Counted from the first letter of the stretch, positions 1 through 9,944 are shown. The stretch: 58,000 bases of DNA from Diphasiastrum complanatum (GCA_029204225.1 CM055097.1:25703039-25761038), one strand, 5' to 3'. Program-made: numbers and translations. Notes: generated by a model not told the origin, from the letters alone.

Positions 1-296
1 CCCTGATATAGAGTAAGCCCCTCCTAGCCCAGTGTGAGGACTGGTAGCATGCAACTGCCAAATGTCGGCCACGTGGCACTGACGTAGCCGACTGCACGTC
101 GGGACCCAACTGGGGGCCCTATCCTGCTGACAGGGTCCCTAGGCTGTGTTAGGCCCGCCATGGCTATGGACCGTGCTGGGGCACACTACTCACACTGTCT
201 TGCCCTGTTGGTCATGTACGCTGGACACGACCCTGACTGTGGTATTTGACCTATCTGTGTTCCCTAGGGTTCGGCATTGGTTACGAGCTCATAACA
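1..296 (-). repeat. Partial LTR of Ty3/gypsy chromovirus family 1
   Basis: This stretch matches the LTRs at 26899-27256 and 36114-36466 with few differences and ends in the same GAGCTC-NTAACA border. Position 1 corresponds to about base 63 of the full LTR, so roughly 62 bases lie left of the window. The element reads on the minus strand, so this is its 3' LTR. A purine tract on the minus strand (297-310) follows directly, as expected of a polypurine tract. The other end of this element is absent, so it is a fragment. Confidence 0.9.
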
Positions 297-311
297 CTCC
301 CTCCCGCTTAA

Positions 312-868
312 GAACTGTCTTGGTCCTCTAAGACAGTTTGGAAAAATCTTGCGAAGGACGCTGCCTCTTTCCCAAGTGGCATTCTCAACAGGCTGATCAT
401 TCCACTTAACCAGATATTCTCGGTATAGAGTATGATGAGTCTGCGTCTCTCTACTATCAAGAATCTCCTTTGGTTCATGTGGAGGTTGCTGAGGATCCAA
501 TGGGAGAACTAGAACACTGTCCCCTACCAGATTGTCTGATCTGGTTAAGGCTTTTCGTAACTGACTTACATGAAAGACTGGAAAAACCTTACTGCTGTGT
601 GGGAGTTCTAGTTCATAGGTGACCTCACCTAGTCTCCTACTAATGGTAAAGGGACCACAATACCTTGGAGACAACTTAACACACACTCCTGATTTGAGGG
701 TTTTAGAGTCGACTGGGACTCTCAAGTAGACTTTCTCACCAGTGGAGAACTGCACATCCCGTCTGTGTGGATCTGCATAATGCCTGGCTCGATCCTGGGA
801 CTGCCTGATGCTACGCTTAGCATGTTCTATCATCTGGTTTAGGTCCTCTAAAAAGTTTCTGGCTGCTT
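312..868 (-). pseudogene. Chromovirus pol 3' fragment (integrase C-terminus and chromodomain)
   Basis: The minus strand encodes the end of a Ty3/gypsy polyprotein nearly identical to the copy at 27290-27830. It covers the region after the integrase core (KLSPRYCGPF, then VFPVFHVSQLRKAL) and a C-terminal chromodomain with EYLVKWNDQPVENATWE. Such chromodomains are thought to guide integration to marked chromatin. A small deletion near 325-335 relative to the intact copy shifts the frame, so the last residues differ and the frame runs into the LTR. Homology stops abruptly near 868, where the sequence changes to unrelated DNA. It is a dead fragment. Confidence 0.88.
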
Positions 869-1676
869 CATCATACATCAAAATACGCCTTTGATTGAAA
901 CTTACCAAAAGAAACTTCTAAATTTAAATAGGCCTAAACATCAAACTTCATAGTTGTTAACCTATATGATAAACATAAATCGACGAAAACAGGATGCAAT
1001 AAATCTCGAATGAATAAGCCAAGGAATGGCTAGATCATATATTGATTAAGTTGCAATTAAAACGAAACAGCCTCTTGCTTAGCACTTGGAAATTTTATAT
1101 AGCGCCGTCACATACACGCAATCACAGAGGTGATTGGAAAGATAACATAAAAGATGAAATATAGTGGTGATTGGACATATGAGAGAAGATAAAAGACGAT
1201 AATACATTTCCGTACAGATATCTGCGCCGAGCTTAACAGTATGACCTGTGAGAGGGATTGTGGCTTGTGAGAGATTTAGATCGTGGCCTGTAAGGGAAGA
1301 GCGCTGGCCATGGAATGTGCTTCAGTTTGCTGTGGAGGCCGGATGGCCGTGCTAGGAGGAAACTGCACTCGGAAACACTCCCTCAGTTGTGATAGCAGAT
1401 AGGTCAGAAAATCAAACTTTTTTCTTGTGTGATTAAGTGAAATGAAGGCAGTAGAAGGGCGCAACCAGTCCGATGGAGGACTCTCCCTTGACACACAAAC
1501 TTTGAATCAATTTGTTTTGCAATTGATGCCATTGTGAAGGCCACATTGAGAAACACTATGATCAGGATTGCAAATCTTTAAAAGCTTTGGAGCCGCCTAC
1601 ATGCTCACCTGGACTTTTCACAATGAGTTCGGGTTCGTGGCAGTTTACCAGCGGATCTTGCACCTAGATGAGCTTC
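869..1676. other. No recognisable gene
   Basis: AT-rich DNA with only short open frames. A 72-codon minus frame at 1276-1494 has no motif I recognise. This segment and the next are the nearest thing to ordinary gene-neighbourhood DNA on the left side, since a dioxygenase remnant adjoins. Confidence 0.5.
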
Positions 1677-2144
1677 TCAGAATGGTGAAGCTATATTGAA
1701 AATGACAGCCGTTTGTGTAATAAATCCAAAACTGCTTGAAGAATTGGAAATCAGGCCTGTGCAGCTTGAGTCATGAAGATCCTGGCAAGCCACAACACTT
1801 GGCAAGTTTCTTGAGTAAGACGACTCCAAATATTGTTTATTACTAAGGAATTTCGTGATGAATGTGTTTACAGGTCCGATTGTGATCCACTTGTCATCTT
1901 TCTGAATCTGCAGTCCACCGACACTCTCATCCAGAAGCAGCAAAGATAAAAATCCCGGATCCGTGTGTGGGCCAAGGCCTAGTGTCTTGTCTGGCTACGG
2001 ACAGAGAGGATAATAGTTTGGATGCAATGCTATGGAAGGCCGCCTTGCTAGCTCCTCAAAATGCCAAGGGTGGACGCCCATTACGCTGATTAAGATATTC
2101 AGTATCTTTTCTACGAGCAGTCGGAAGCAACTACCATATTCCTC
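1677..2144 (-). pseudogene. 2-oxoglutarate/Fe(II)-dependent dioxygenase, broken
   Basis: On the minus strand a frame from 2144 reads like the middle of plant 2OG-Fe(II) dioxygenases: LLVEKILNILISVMGV, then LHPNYYPLCP, then LGLGPHTDPG with the iron-binding H-x-D pair at 1959-1967, then LLLLDESVGGLQIQ and a short conserved WITIGPV. These enzymes hydroxylate or desaturate hormones and specialised metabolites. A TAG stop (1995-1997) sits where the family usually has glutamine (CPQPDKT), so CAG to TAG is likely. After WITIGPV the segment that should contain G-D and the second iron-ligand histidine is shortened and unreadable. No upstream exon was found. Which dioxygenase subfamily it came from cannot be told. 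Confidence 0.75.
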
Positions 2145-2568
2145 ACACGCAGAACTTCAAGAAAAAATAGAATATGAGAGTACAGAAGTTGAAAAATCAA
2201 AAAATTGTTCCACCAAACTAAGAAAAAGGCAAGTCTCAGCTTCGTCGTCTAAGTTTATAGGATACTATACTATGCTTCATATAGATAAAAAAGCATTCAT
2301 GGAGAAATTATAAACGCAGTGCGACCAGGAAGCAGCAATACCTAAAGTGTTGGAAAATGGTAGGATAGCAGCGGAAGTCTGATACGACGGATAGTTTGTG
2401 GATCGGTAGTGCAGCAGTTAACATCATAATAGTCAAGATGAAAATTGAGTAGCAATGCAAAAAGAGACGAAGCAGAAGTGAGACAAAAACTTGCAATCCG
2501 ACTATAGGGAAAAAATGAGTACAAGAGTGTGGAGCAGCGCAAGACAGTAGGCGCATAAAAACTCCAGC
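2145..2568. other. No recognisable gene
   Basis: Short frames only. It may contain remnants of upstream dioxygenase exons or intron, but nothing readable was found. It ends at the border of a copia LTR. Confidence 0.4.
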
Positions 2569-3165
2569 TGATAATCGTTGACTAACTTATCAGTCTCTTA
2601 TAGCTGATTACAAAATATCTATTTAAAATATCTGTTTGAAAAACTATCTAATTGGTATTTATTACCACCACCTTAGAGTAATAACTTTCTGTACAATAGT
2701 AGGTGAACTGCCATAAAGACCTCTGACAGTTTCTTTGGATCGATTTTTTCCTGATGGGAAAGAATCGATAAATGTCGGGTGATGACGAATTCGTCTAAGT
2801 CGACGAAGTCAGACATGTCGACTGATTCGGTTGATGGAGATAAATTCGGTTGATGGGTATATACATTAGAAGTCGAAGTTGATGGAATGAAGTAAGTCGG
2901 GTACTTCGAATACTTCGATGTCGGGTACCCTGATGAAGTAAGTTGAGTATATACAACTAAGAAGTCGAAATCGATGAAGTCGATGACTTCGATATCGGAC
3001 ACTTCGGAGGTTAACATTTGATTATATACATGGAGAAGTTGAAGTCGATGAAGTCGGCGGACTCGGACACTTCGATATCTTCGAAGTCGATGGAGTTGAT
3101 TTCGGCTGAGTCTTTCAGGATGCTCATTACTCCATGGTTTTGGTCCTGAGTTATAAAATCCAACA
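2569..3165 (-). repeat. Ty1/copia 3' LTR with TTCGA-type internal repeats
   Basis: On the minus strand this begins TGTTGGATTTT directly after a purine tract and ends TTATCA; on the plus strand it runs TGATAATCG to CCAACA. Its outer 160 bases recur at 4101-4277, which supports the LTR assignment. Bases 2755-3110 are unusual: many imperfect copies of TTCGAT, GTCGATGAAGTCG and GATATCGAAGT, many of them inverted relative to each other, so the region can fold on itself. They could be U3 regulatory repeats or slippage products; only their presence is certain. Confidence 0.75.
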
Positions 3166-3176
3166 CTCCCCCTTAA
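3166..3176 (-). other. Copia polypurine tract
   Basis: On the minus strand TTAAGGGGGAG lies immediately before TGTTGG. This is the classical polypurine tract abutting a copia 3' LTR, and it fixes the inner LTR border. Confidence 0.8.
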
Positions 3177-4100
3177 TGTGGATCCTGAAAAACTGGAATC
3201 TTCAGATTTAACATGTCGTTAAATCTAAGATGGTGCTCCTTTGATAGAGCTTTTAGTGAAGTAATCTGCTGCCATTAAATTTGTCCTATAGAAAACCAAT
3301 GCTACTTCCTTGCTTTGCACTTTTTCTCTAAGGTAATGATACCTGATTTCGATATGTTTGCTCCGAGAATGAAATCTCGGATTTAGAGATAGTGCTATTG
3401 TGCTTTGATTGTCACAATAAATAGTCGTTGGATGTGACTAAGCAAGGTTGATATCTGCAAGCAGGTGCCTTAGCCAGATTGCCTCCTTGGTAGCATTTGT
3501 GGCAGCTATGTATTCTGATTCGGTTGAAGATAATGCTACGAGGTCTGTTTTCGGCTGTTCCATGAGATTGGGCTTTGATTCAATAGGAATACAAATCCAG
3601 AAATTGATCTTCTAGTGTCAATATCTCTTGCCCAATCTGCATCTGTATATCCTTCAAGAATACTGGCAGATTGGCTGCCTCCATAACGGATGCTGAGATG
3701 TTTTGTAGCGTGGACGTACTTCATGACCTTCATGAGAGCTTTCCAATGAGTTGGCCCTTGATTCGATAGGAATTGGCTGAGAGAGCTGATGGAGTATGCT
3801 AAGTCACACTCTGATATGCTTGAGTGATGGCTTTGATCCTGTCCACACCTCATAGCGTGTTTTGCCATTCAGAGCCTTGGTGATGGATCAATTTTGTAAA
3901 TAGCTTCTGCCCAAAAGTTCTTTGGAAGAGAGGCATGGGCCATCATGCTCTTGGCACTCTCGATGAGTGACCGATTCTTCCTTTCAGCTCCACCATTGGA
4001 CTGAGGTGAGTAGCTGGTAGTGTATTGCTGATGTATTGATCCGATCCTGAGCCTAAGGATGATGTAGTTCTTCTAATCTCCTCTTGTAAAAGCATCGAAA
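3177..4100 (-). pseudogene. Ty1/copia polyprotein remnant (integrase scrap, RT end, RNase H)
   Basis: Reading the minus strand from 4060, a short integrase piece (YSPQSNGGAERKNRSLIES, then FWAEA) is followed, after an internal deletion of most of the reverse transcriptase, by the RT/RNase H boundary. Recognisable blocks are LSQFLSNQGPTHWKA, GYTDADWARDIDTRRSISG, then in shifted frame ALSSTESEYIAA, IYCDNQSTIALS and KHIEIRYHYLRE. These are the usual copia RNase H motifs, including the D and E of its active site. Frameshifts and stops separate the blocks. The deletion joins integrase almost directly to the end of RT. Confidence 0.85.
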
Positions 4101-4277
4101 TGATAATCGTTGAAAATCCTTTTATTTTGACTAACTTATAAGTCTCTTCTTATAGCTGATTACAAAATATCTACTTAAAATATTTGTTTGAAAAAAAATT
4201 TAATTGGTATTTATTACCACCGCCTTAGAGTAATAACTTTCTGTACAATAGTAGGTGAATTGCCGTAAAGACCTCTG
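4101..4277 (-). repeat. Truncated copia 5' LTR
   Basis: Begins TGATAATCG on the plus strand and repeats the outer 160 bases of the LTR at 2569-2728, with a 15-20 base insertion near the start. Similarity ends at GACCTCTG near 4277, where TA/CA simple sequence begins. It sits at the upstream end of the minus-strand copia remnant, as a 5' LTR should. No primer-binding site remains next to it. Confidence 0.7.
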
Positions 4278-4309
4278 TACATATGTATATACATGTACAA
4301 ATATATATA

Positions 4310-4310
<1 letters not shown>

Positions 4311-4353
<43 letters not shown>
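4311..4353. repeat. (AC)n microsatellite
   Basis: About 21 AC dinucleotides, preceded by TA-rich sequence. The 63-codon minus frame running through it is an artefact of the repeat. Confidence 0.97.
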
Positions 4354-4357
<4 letters not shown>

Positions 4358-4579
4358 TACTAGGTGCTTGTGCCCATCGATGATGGGCAATGGCCTCTTA
4401 TCCACAAAAAGTGTTTATATATTTTTGGAAGCTTTGTTTTTTTACCTATTTAGCTTTCCCTTTTGCAAATGGGTGACATTTTCTGCCAGCAAAGCGTGAC
4501 ATCTTTTACGGCAAACACATTCTCTTTCTAAAATAGTTTTATACAATATAGATGTATGTACTTTATAGATATATATCAG
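4354..4579. other. Short AT-rich stretch without a gene
   Basis: No frame or motif is recognised. The left border of the gypsy family 2 LTR is probably in or near this stretch but cannot be fixed. Confidence 0.35.
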
Positions 4580-4715
4580 TTATGGACTCGGCTCATTACA
4601 TTCGCCGCGTCCATTTACATTTACTTTACTTTATGCATAAGCAGGCCTTCGGCCCTTTTTTATTCATTAGTGACACTTAGACTATATGGTTGGCCTTTGG
4701 CCTTATTATTCATTA

Positions 4716-4948
4716 CTAAGGAAGCGGATGGCGGACGCGGACGCGCGTCTGGATGCGTCCGATTCTTTTTTTTTACATTTCTTTTAAATTTAAAAAAAAA
4801 AAATTTGCGTCCGGACCCCTGGACGCATCTGTTTTTTTTTTTTTCAAAAACAAAAAAATTAAAAAAAAAAAAACAAATAGACTCGTCCGACCCCGCGTCC
4901 GGGTTCGGACGCCGAACGCGGGCGAAACGGCCCGGACCCTCATGTCTG
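4716..4948. mobile_element. Miniature element with GGACGC/GCGTCC clusters (candidate hAT MITE)
   Basis: A 233-bp insert flanked by identical 8-base copies of ATTCATTA (4708-4715 and 4949-4956), the TSD length of hAT elements. Its ends are crowded with GCGGACGC, GCGTCC and GTCCGGAC motifs, and the centre is T-runs and A-runs that can pair. The terminal inverted repeats are weak and ATTCATTA also occurs nearby at about 4669, so the duplication could be chance. It has the same plan as the GGTACC and GTGCC elements further right. Confidence 0.5.
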
Positions 4949-5070
4949 ATTCATTATTAGGCCATTTGGACATATTACTGGAGAGTGGGGGCCTTCTTGG
5001 AGGGCGCACTATTTTCCCTCCGAGTTGGGCCCTAGCCACCGGAAGCTTCCTTTTAGGGCTTCCTCTTGGC

Positions 5071-5079
5071 TATAAGTAG
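5071..5079 (+). promoter_or_regulatory. TATA-like box in the gypsy family 2 LTR
   Basis: TATAAGTAG lies about 190 bases before the primer-binding site, where a retrotransposon LTR promoter is expected. The same CTATAAGTAGG string recurs near 47905. Confidence 0.5.
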
Positions 5080-5261
5080 GGAAACTGTGTCATTTGTTAT
5101 TCAGCTGATGATATTGATCTCTCCCTTTAGTCTCCTTAATCTCTCTCTTTCCTGCTTTCTAGGGTTAAGTCTTGCTTATGTGTTGCTTTCATAGTTTAAG
5201 TCTTGCTTATGTGATGCTTTCATAGCTTAGCTCTAGATCAACTGTGGCTCTATTCGTAACT

Positions 5262-5273
5262 TGGTATCAGAGC
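5262..5273 (+). other. Primer-binding site, initiator Met-tRNA type
   Basis: TGGTATCAGAGC is the standard plant retrotransposon primer-binding site, complementary to the 3' end of initiator methionine tRNA. It marks the junction between the LTR and the internal region of gypsy family 2 on the plus strand. Confidence 0.85.
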
Positions 5274-5478
5274 ACTTTCCTGATTGCTGAATTTCAGATC
5301 TGATTTTCTGATTGGGTGCCCATTTTCCTTGCTGATTTTTCTCTCTTTGCTGAGGGCTTTCGTCTCTTTGCTTCAGCAACATTCAGCACAGTTTGGAGGA
5401 GGACCAGCTCCCATCATTTTCCTTGGCGGAGCTTTATCAGATAGTTAGCGGAAGTACTTCCGCTAAATTTGGCGGCCG

Positions 5479-5480
<2 letters not shown>

Positions 5481-5514
<34 letters not shown>
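5481..5514. repeat. (AT)n tract left of GGTACC element
   Basis: Pure AT dinucleotides directly abutting the CATAG end of the miniature element. An 8-base TSD of ATATATAT would be invisible within it. Confidence 0.95.
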
Positions 5515-5516
<2 letters not shown>

Positions 5517-5767
5517 TAGTACCCCGTGGTACCGCTGGTATGGTACCGCCGGTACCATGACAGTGGTACCACCGGTACGGTACCGCCCTGGGATCCGCGG
5601 TACCAGGGCGGTACCATAATATAAAAAAAAAAAAAAATTCCCGTGTTATTTTCGCAAAAAAGAAATTTTTTTTTTTTTTTTTTGGTACCGCCGACCGATA
5701 TGGTACCGCGGTACCATATATGGTCCCACGGTACCGGGATCCGCGGGACCTGGTACCGCGGGACCTA

Positions 5768-5769
<2 letters not shown>
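5515..5769. mobile_element. 255-bp GGTACC-rich miniature hAT-type element
   Basis: The left end CATAGTACCCCGTGGTACC and right end (read inward on the other strand) CATAGGTCCCGCGGTACC form imperfect terminal inverted repeats. The 255 bases hold about a dozen GGTACC palindromes in two clusters, separated by an A-run and a T-run that can form a stem. Both flanks are (AT)n. The same CATAG/GGTACC ends occur at 10182 and, inverted, at 16885 around hAT transposase sequences, so this is probably a non-autonomous relative. It sits in the untranslated leader of gypsy family 2, between PBS and gag. Confidence 0.75.

Positions 5770-5816
<47 letters not shown>
5770..5816. repeat. (TA)n tract right of GGTACC element
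   Basis: TA dinucleotides directly after the CTATG end; together with 5481-5514 it looks like one microsatellite split by the insertion. Confidence 0.95.
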
Positions 5817-5820
<4 letters not shown>

Positions 5821-6276
5821 GGCAGATTATTTCCGGCGCCCAAGTTCCAACCCTCTATCACCCATTTCCAGCTTGTTTGCAGGCTCTCCAGCGCCCAATT
5901 CTCATCTCTTTCGTCCGTTCCTCCTTCCATTTTTAGCCCTCTTTTCACTTTTGTTTGCAGGCTGTCCAGCCGCTTCATACTTGTCACTTTCGTCCGTTTT
6001 TGTCTCCGTTTGCAGCCATTTTTCACACCTTGTTTGCAGGCTGTCCATCGCCCATCCTCAACCAAATTTCACGAAATTCCGACTCCGTTTGATACTCCAA
6101 TTTGTCACTTGCCTCCTGGCTGTCCAGCGCATTTTTACAGCCTTCATTTTCACTTTTTTTCATTTGCTGATTGCTGTCCTTTCTTAGTTGTGATAATATT
6201 AGTTTTAATAGACTAATTTGGGGTGACGACAAGAGTCCGGTCTCTCAAGTTTTCGTCTATTCCTTCCACTATCATT

Positions 6277-7161
6277 ATGGCACATTCACCTACCCCGAGT
6301 GAGACTATTCAAGAAACCTTATCCGATCAATTTCATGGCATGGATGAGACCCTTTCTGGCCTCGTTCTTCGCTTCGATACCGTTATGACCGGCTTTGCTA
6401 CTATGCAGTCACAGATTGATTCTTTACAGCCTCATGGTCCTGGTAAAGCTCCTATTTTTCCTTCATTTGGGACTCCCCCTCCATTTGGATTTTCATCTTC
6501 CTCTGCTAGTCAGCCTGGTGGTGGACCGTTCATTCCACCTAACCCATCTCCTGGTTTCTTTTCACGTCCCCCACTTCCTGAGCCACACTTTGCTCGAGAC
6601 TTTCGTGATAGGGTACAACTTGCTACCTATTCCCGTTCCTCTGACGGGAACTTATTAGAGAATTGGTTTGCTAAGCTTGACACATATTTTCAGATCTACC
6701 CTAAGACTGATCCTCAGAAGATCCAGTTGGCTGCTTTACATTTAGATGGACGCGCCGCCACGTGGTGGCGAGTTTATAGAGCTGATCCTGATCGGAAAAA
6801 ACTCCATTTATGGTATACTTTTCGCCGTGACCTCCGTCATGCTATGATTTGACCCTCGGTGGCTCAACCGCCAACGTGATACATTCCATAGTCTCACTCA
6901 GACCAGTGATCTTGCTTCTTATACAGATCAGTTTATGGAGCTTTCTTATCTTTTCACAGATCTAAAGCCCACTGAGCTTATTTCTCGTTACATTGTTGGG
7001 CTTCGTGGTGCTTTACGTCATGATGTTTCTTCCTTCCGTCCTCCCACACTTGTTGAGGCGATGTCTCTTGCCAGTACTTTACAGCATAAGTACTCTGACA
7101 CTCTTCCTTCCCGATTCTCCCGACCCCATCCTTCTGCTTCATCTTTTCCCGCTGCGTCACC
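6277..7161 (+). pseudogene. Gypsy family 2 gag, frameshifted
   Basis: ATG at 6277 follows a long leader. The first frame (to 6852) encodes a Gln/Pro/Ser-rich N-terminus and a retrotransposon gag core ending LHLDGRAATWWRVYRADP and TFRRDLRHAMI. A frameshift near 6850 moves the rest (DPRWLNRQRDTFHSLTQTSD, then YTDQFMELSYLFTDL, ISRYIVGLRGALRHDV) into another frame. A second shift near 7160 leads into the frame of the zinc knuckle. The core shows the conserved plant Ty3 gag pattern of W-W, F and Y residues. Gag forms the particle that packages the RNA; this copy cannot make it intact. Confidence 0.85.
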
Positions 7162-8215
7162 CCTACACCCGCCCCTTCTGTTCCAGCTCTCTCCATTGTC
7201 CCTTCGTCTCCTCGTCCTCCGACTCCTCGACTTGCTTTTGTCCGACGATACACATCTGTAGAGTTCGCTGACCTTCAGCAGCAGCGTCTTTGCTTTCATT
7301 GTAAGAGTCCTGACCATTTTGCCCGTGATTGCCGTCAGCCTCTCCCTGCTACTACTGCTGTTTTTTACCATGAGGGCACTACTCCAGATGATTCCGATAT
7401 CTACTTTCATATTTCTGATGAGCCTGACCTATCCTCTGAGCCTTCCACTAATTTACTTCCTGCTACTTGCCATGCTCAGCTTGCCTATGCTACTTGGACA
7501 GGGGGTCCTGGTCCTCGCTCCATTCGGTTACGTGTACGTATTACAGGTCGTGAGTATATTGCTTTAGTTGATACTGGTAGCACTCATTCTTTTATTAGCA
7601 GTCATATCACTAGTCGGATACGTGCTTCACCTGTTCCTGCTTCACAGCCTCTCACAGTTGAGGTTGCCAGTTTCCATTCTTTTCCTAGTTCTCAGATGTT
7701 TCAGCGTTTACCATACCGCATTGGAGATTTTTTTGGACAGGCAGATCATTACATTATTCCTATGGAGCGTTATGATCTTATCCTTGGTGCTGATTGGTTT
7801 GTATCTCTTGGAGCCGTTACACTGAACTTGACACAACAGATATTGACATTTGTACTTGATGCAGTTACACACTCACTTGTTGGCATTGATTCTCAGGGAG
7901 ACTTCCAGTTGGTTACCGGGAAGCAGTTTATGCGTAGCCTGCCAAAGGCTGACGATGCAGCTCTTCGTTCCATTCAGAGTACATCAGTTGCTGCTTCACT
8001 TTCACCCTCCGTGGGTCCTCTTCCTCAGGTTGATGCTGCTTCGGATTTACAGGTTGTTGCTGTGTGCCTTGCACCTATATGCCTTGATTCACAGATATCG
8101 TATTCAGTGGTCATTCCTGGTTTCATTGATATTGAGACCGTATACCTTGGTGGTATTTCTACTATTGCTTTTGCGCATACTTCAGATTGCCCTCCTGGTT
8201 CGGTGGTTGGTGCAG
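7162..8215 (+). pseudogene. Gypsy family 2 zinc knuckle and aspartic protease
   Basis: One open frame starts in a Pro-rich stretch, then gives the CCHC knuckle CFHCKSPDHFARDC (near 7290), a spacer, and a retropepsin domain with LVDTGSTHSF (catalytic D-T-G near 7566) and the ILGADWFVSLG block (near 7785). These are the normal nucleocapsid and protease of a Ty3/gypsy polyprotein. Just after 8215 the frame shifts and similarity to a polyprotein is lost, so the reverse transcriptase that should follow is not readable. Confidence 0.85.
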
Positions 8216-9690
8216 TATCTTCTCCCCTATATCTCCATCTCTTGAGTCTGTTATGGCCGATGTTCCTGCTGATTTCTATGGGGTTCTTCATGGGTCCACG
8301 TTTGATGGTTCCCTCACTATTGGTGATCAGGTTGTATCTTCTTTCGCTTTACTCCATGGATCTCTGCTTGAGGTTTGTGATCTGCCTCATGATATTTCTA
8401 CGGTTCCTGACATGATTCATACGCCTTTGGCCCTTACTGTTACACATTTTTCATCCGAGGATATTTGCCAGATGGTCACTATTACTTATCTAGGGTATTT
8501 ATATGCTGGGATCTTTCTAGATGAGTACACGGACATCCTTCCGTCTCCTGGTGTTTCTACATATAGGTTTGCTACAGTCCATGCCGATGCTATGGATATA
8601 TGGCATTCCTGGTTATTACATATAGCTTGGTTTTCATTTGGACCTGTTGATTGGTGCTGGTTTTTCCATATTACTGATCGTCTATGGTGCGGATATCTCT
8701 ATGATTATGCATGTGGCTCTCTATCTGTTCCTTGGATTGTTGCTCATTGTCAGGCTTGGCATATCCTGTTGGCTTGGGTTATTGCCTCCGTTCCAGCTAC
8801 TGTTTGTCTGGGTGATCTTCAGGTTCCCTGTCATTTCAGGTTGCTCCATATCGCTTGGTCTCCGATGCTGAGTTGCCACTTTGTTTTGGTGTTCCGAGAC
8901 CATCAGGGTACCTTGAGATAGTTTTTGGGGATGTTGTCGCCATATACTTCAGTGTTGCTCATATGTGCTTTGATACTCATTCCCAGCTACACGTGGATAT
9001 TGCTACGATGCTTGCTACTGATGTTGCGGAACCTGTTCCTCATTCCAGTGCATTTCTTCTATTCCTCACTTGTGCGCCTGGTGTGTACTTTGGGATTACA
9101 CTTGCGGCCAGTTCCGATGGGTCATCTGATTCTCCATCCGTTTTTGGTGTATCCTATGATGGATTGGTATGTCCATATGAGGCCTTTCTGGATGAGTTTT
9201 TCGGCTACAGTTTGTCAGTTGAGGCCTCTACTATTTCTAGATTTGTTGCTACTATTTTCATGCATCATGTCTGTTTAGATGATGCATTGATTTCTTGGAC
9301 CTTTTGGAGCTTTTGGCATGCTGCTCTTCTCGTGATATGGGCCTTGAGGGTAACGTATGCCATTGCTACTTCTCATTCATGGGCCCTATGGATACCTTGG
9401 GCTTTTGACCATGTTGGTGCATATTTCTCCATTTTAAGCTATCCTTTGTCAGGATGATCTCCTTGGTGCTAGTCTTCCGATGCTGCTATCTTTTCTTGGC
9501 GCACCTTGCACATATGGTTGATGGTTACGTGTATCATGCGGCTATTCGCGATGAGTGTCCATCTCTTTTCCAGTTTCCTTATTGGCTTCCTGTTGCTGAT
9601 GCAGTTCTACCTTCTTGGGCTTTTTGAATACCTTGGTGCTCAAGAGCTTATTACTCGGGCCCGTTCTCATTTACAGCATGTTCAGTAGCG
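8216..9690 (+). other. Unrecognised open-frame region in place of gypsy RT, RNase H and integrase
   Basis: Between protease and integrase tail a normal gypsy element has about 3 kb of RT, RNase H and integrase. Here only 1.5 kb lies between them, with overlapping open frames of 244 codons (8187-8921) and 200 codons (8855-9457). Their translations are rich in Trp, Phe, His, Cys, Ser and Leu. I find no YxDD, no HHCC and no DDE motif. Bias is toward T and G, like the flanking gypsy coding DNA. It could be a scrambled, much-deleted pol, or foreign DNA carried by a non-autonomous element. No function is assigned. Confidence 0.5.
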
Positions 9691-9944
9691 TTATCAGCCA
9701 TGTTGAGTTTCAGCTTGGAGATATGGTTTATCTACGCCTACAGTTTGCAAGTCATCATTTTGTCCAGGGCCATGCTTCTACTGAGAAGCTTGCACCACGT
9801 TATTATGGGCCTTATCGCATTTTGGAGGTTCTTAGTCCAGTTACATATCGCTTATAGCTTCTTGCTTCCACACGCGCCTGTGATGTATTCCATGTCAGTT
9901 TATTACGTGCTGCTATTGAGGATGACGCGGAAGGCTCCTTCTAA
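9691..9944 (+). pseudogene. Gypsy family 2 polyprotein C-terminus
   Basis: The frame reads VEFQLGDMVYLRLQ, KLAPRYYGPYRILEVLSPVTYRL, a TAG stop at 9855-9857, then ASTRACDVFHVSLLRAAIEDDAEGSF and TAA. This is the small barrel domain after the integrase core, normally with Gln at the position of the TAG (YRLQL), so CAG to TAG is likely. There is no chromodomain. The final GGAAGGCTCC bases also begin a duplicated segment repeated at 13802. No 3' LTR follows; hAT-related sequence does. Confidence 0.85.

Larger units (their letters stand above)
4580..5260 (+). repeat. Probable 5' LTR of Ty3/gypsy family 2 (left border uncertain)
   Basis: The right border is inferred from the primer-binding site at 5262-5273. 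Upstream are a TATA-like box (5071-5079), CT-rich leader sequence and a short tandem repeat of TTAAGTCTTGCTTATGTG with CTTTCATAG (5164-5228), all typical of U3/R/U5. No second LTR is present in the window, so the left border is a guess. A miniature element interrupts it at 4716-4948. Confidence 0.5.

Noticed and set aside
4773-5079. Overlapping 88-134 codon frames on both strands around 4556-5079
   Set aside because: They run through poly-T, poly-A and GGACGC repeats of a miniature element and LTR; composition is not protein-like.
5262-5273. TGGTATCAGAGC as part of a tRNA gene
   Set aside because: No cloverleaf surrounds it; the position after an LTR identifies it as a primer-binding site. 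The same holds for 36101-36113.
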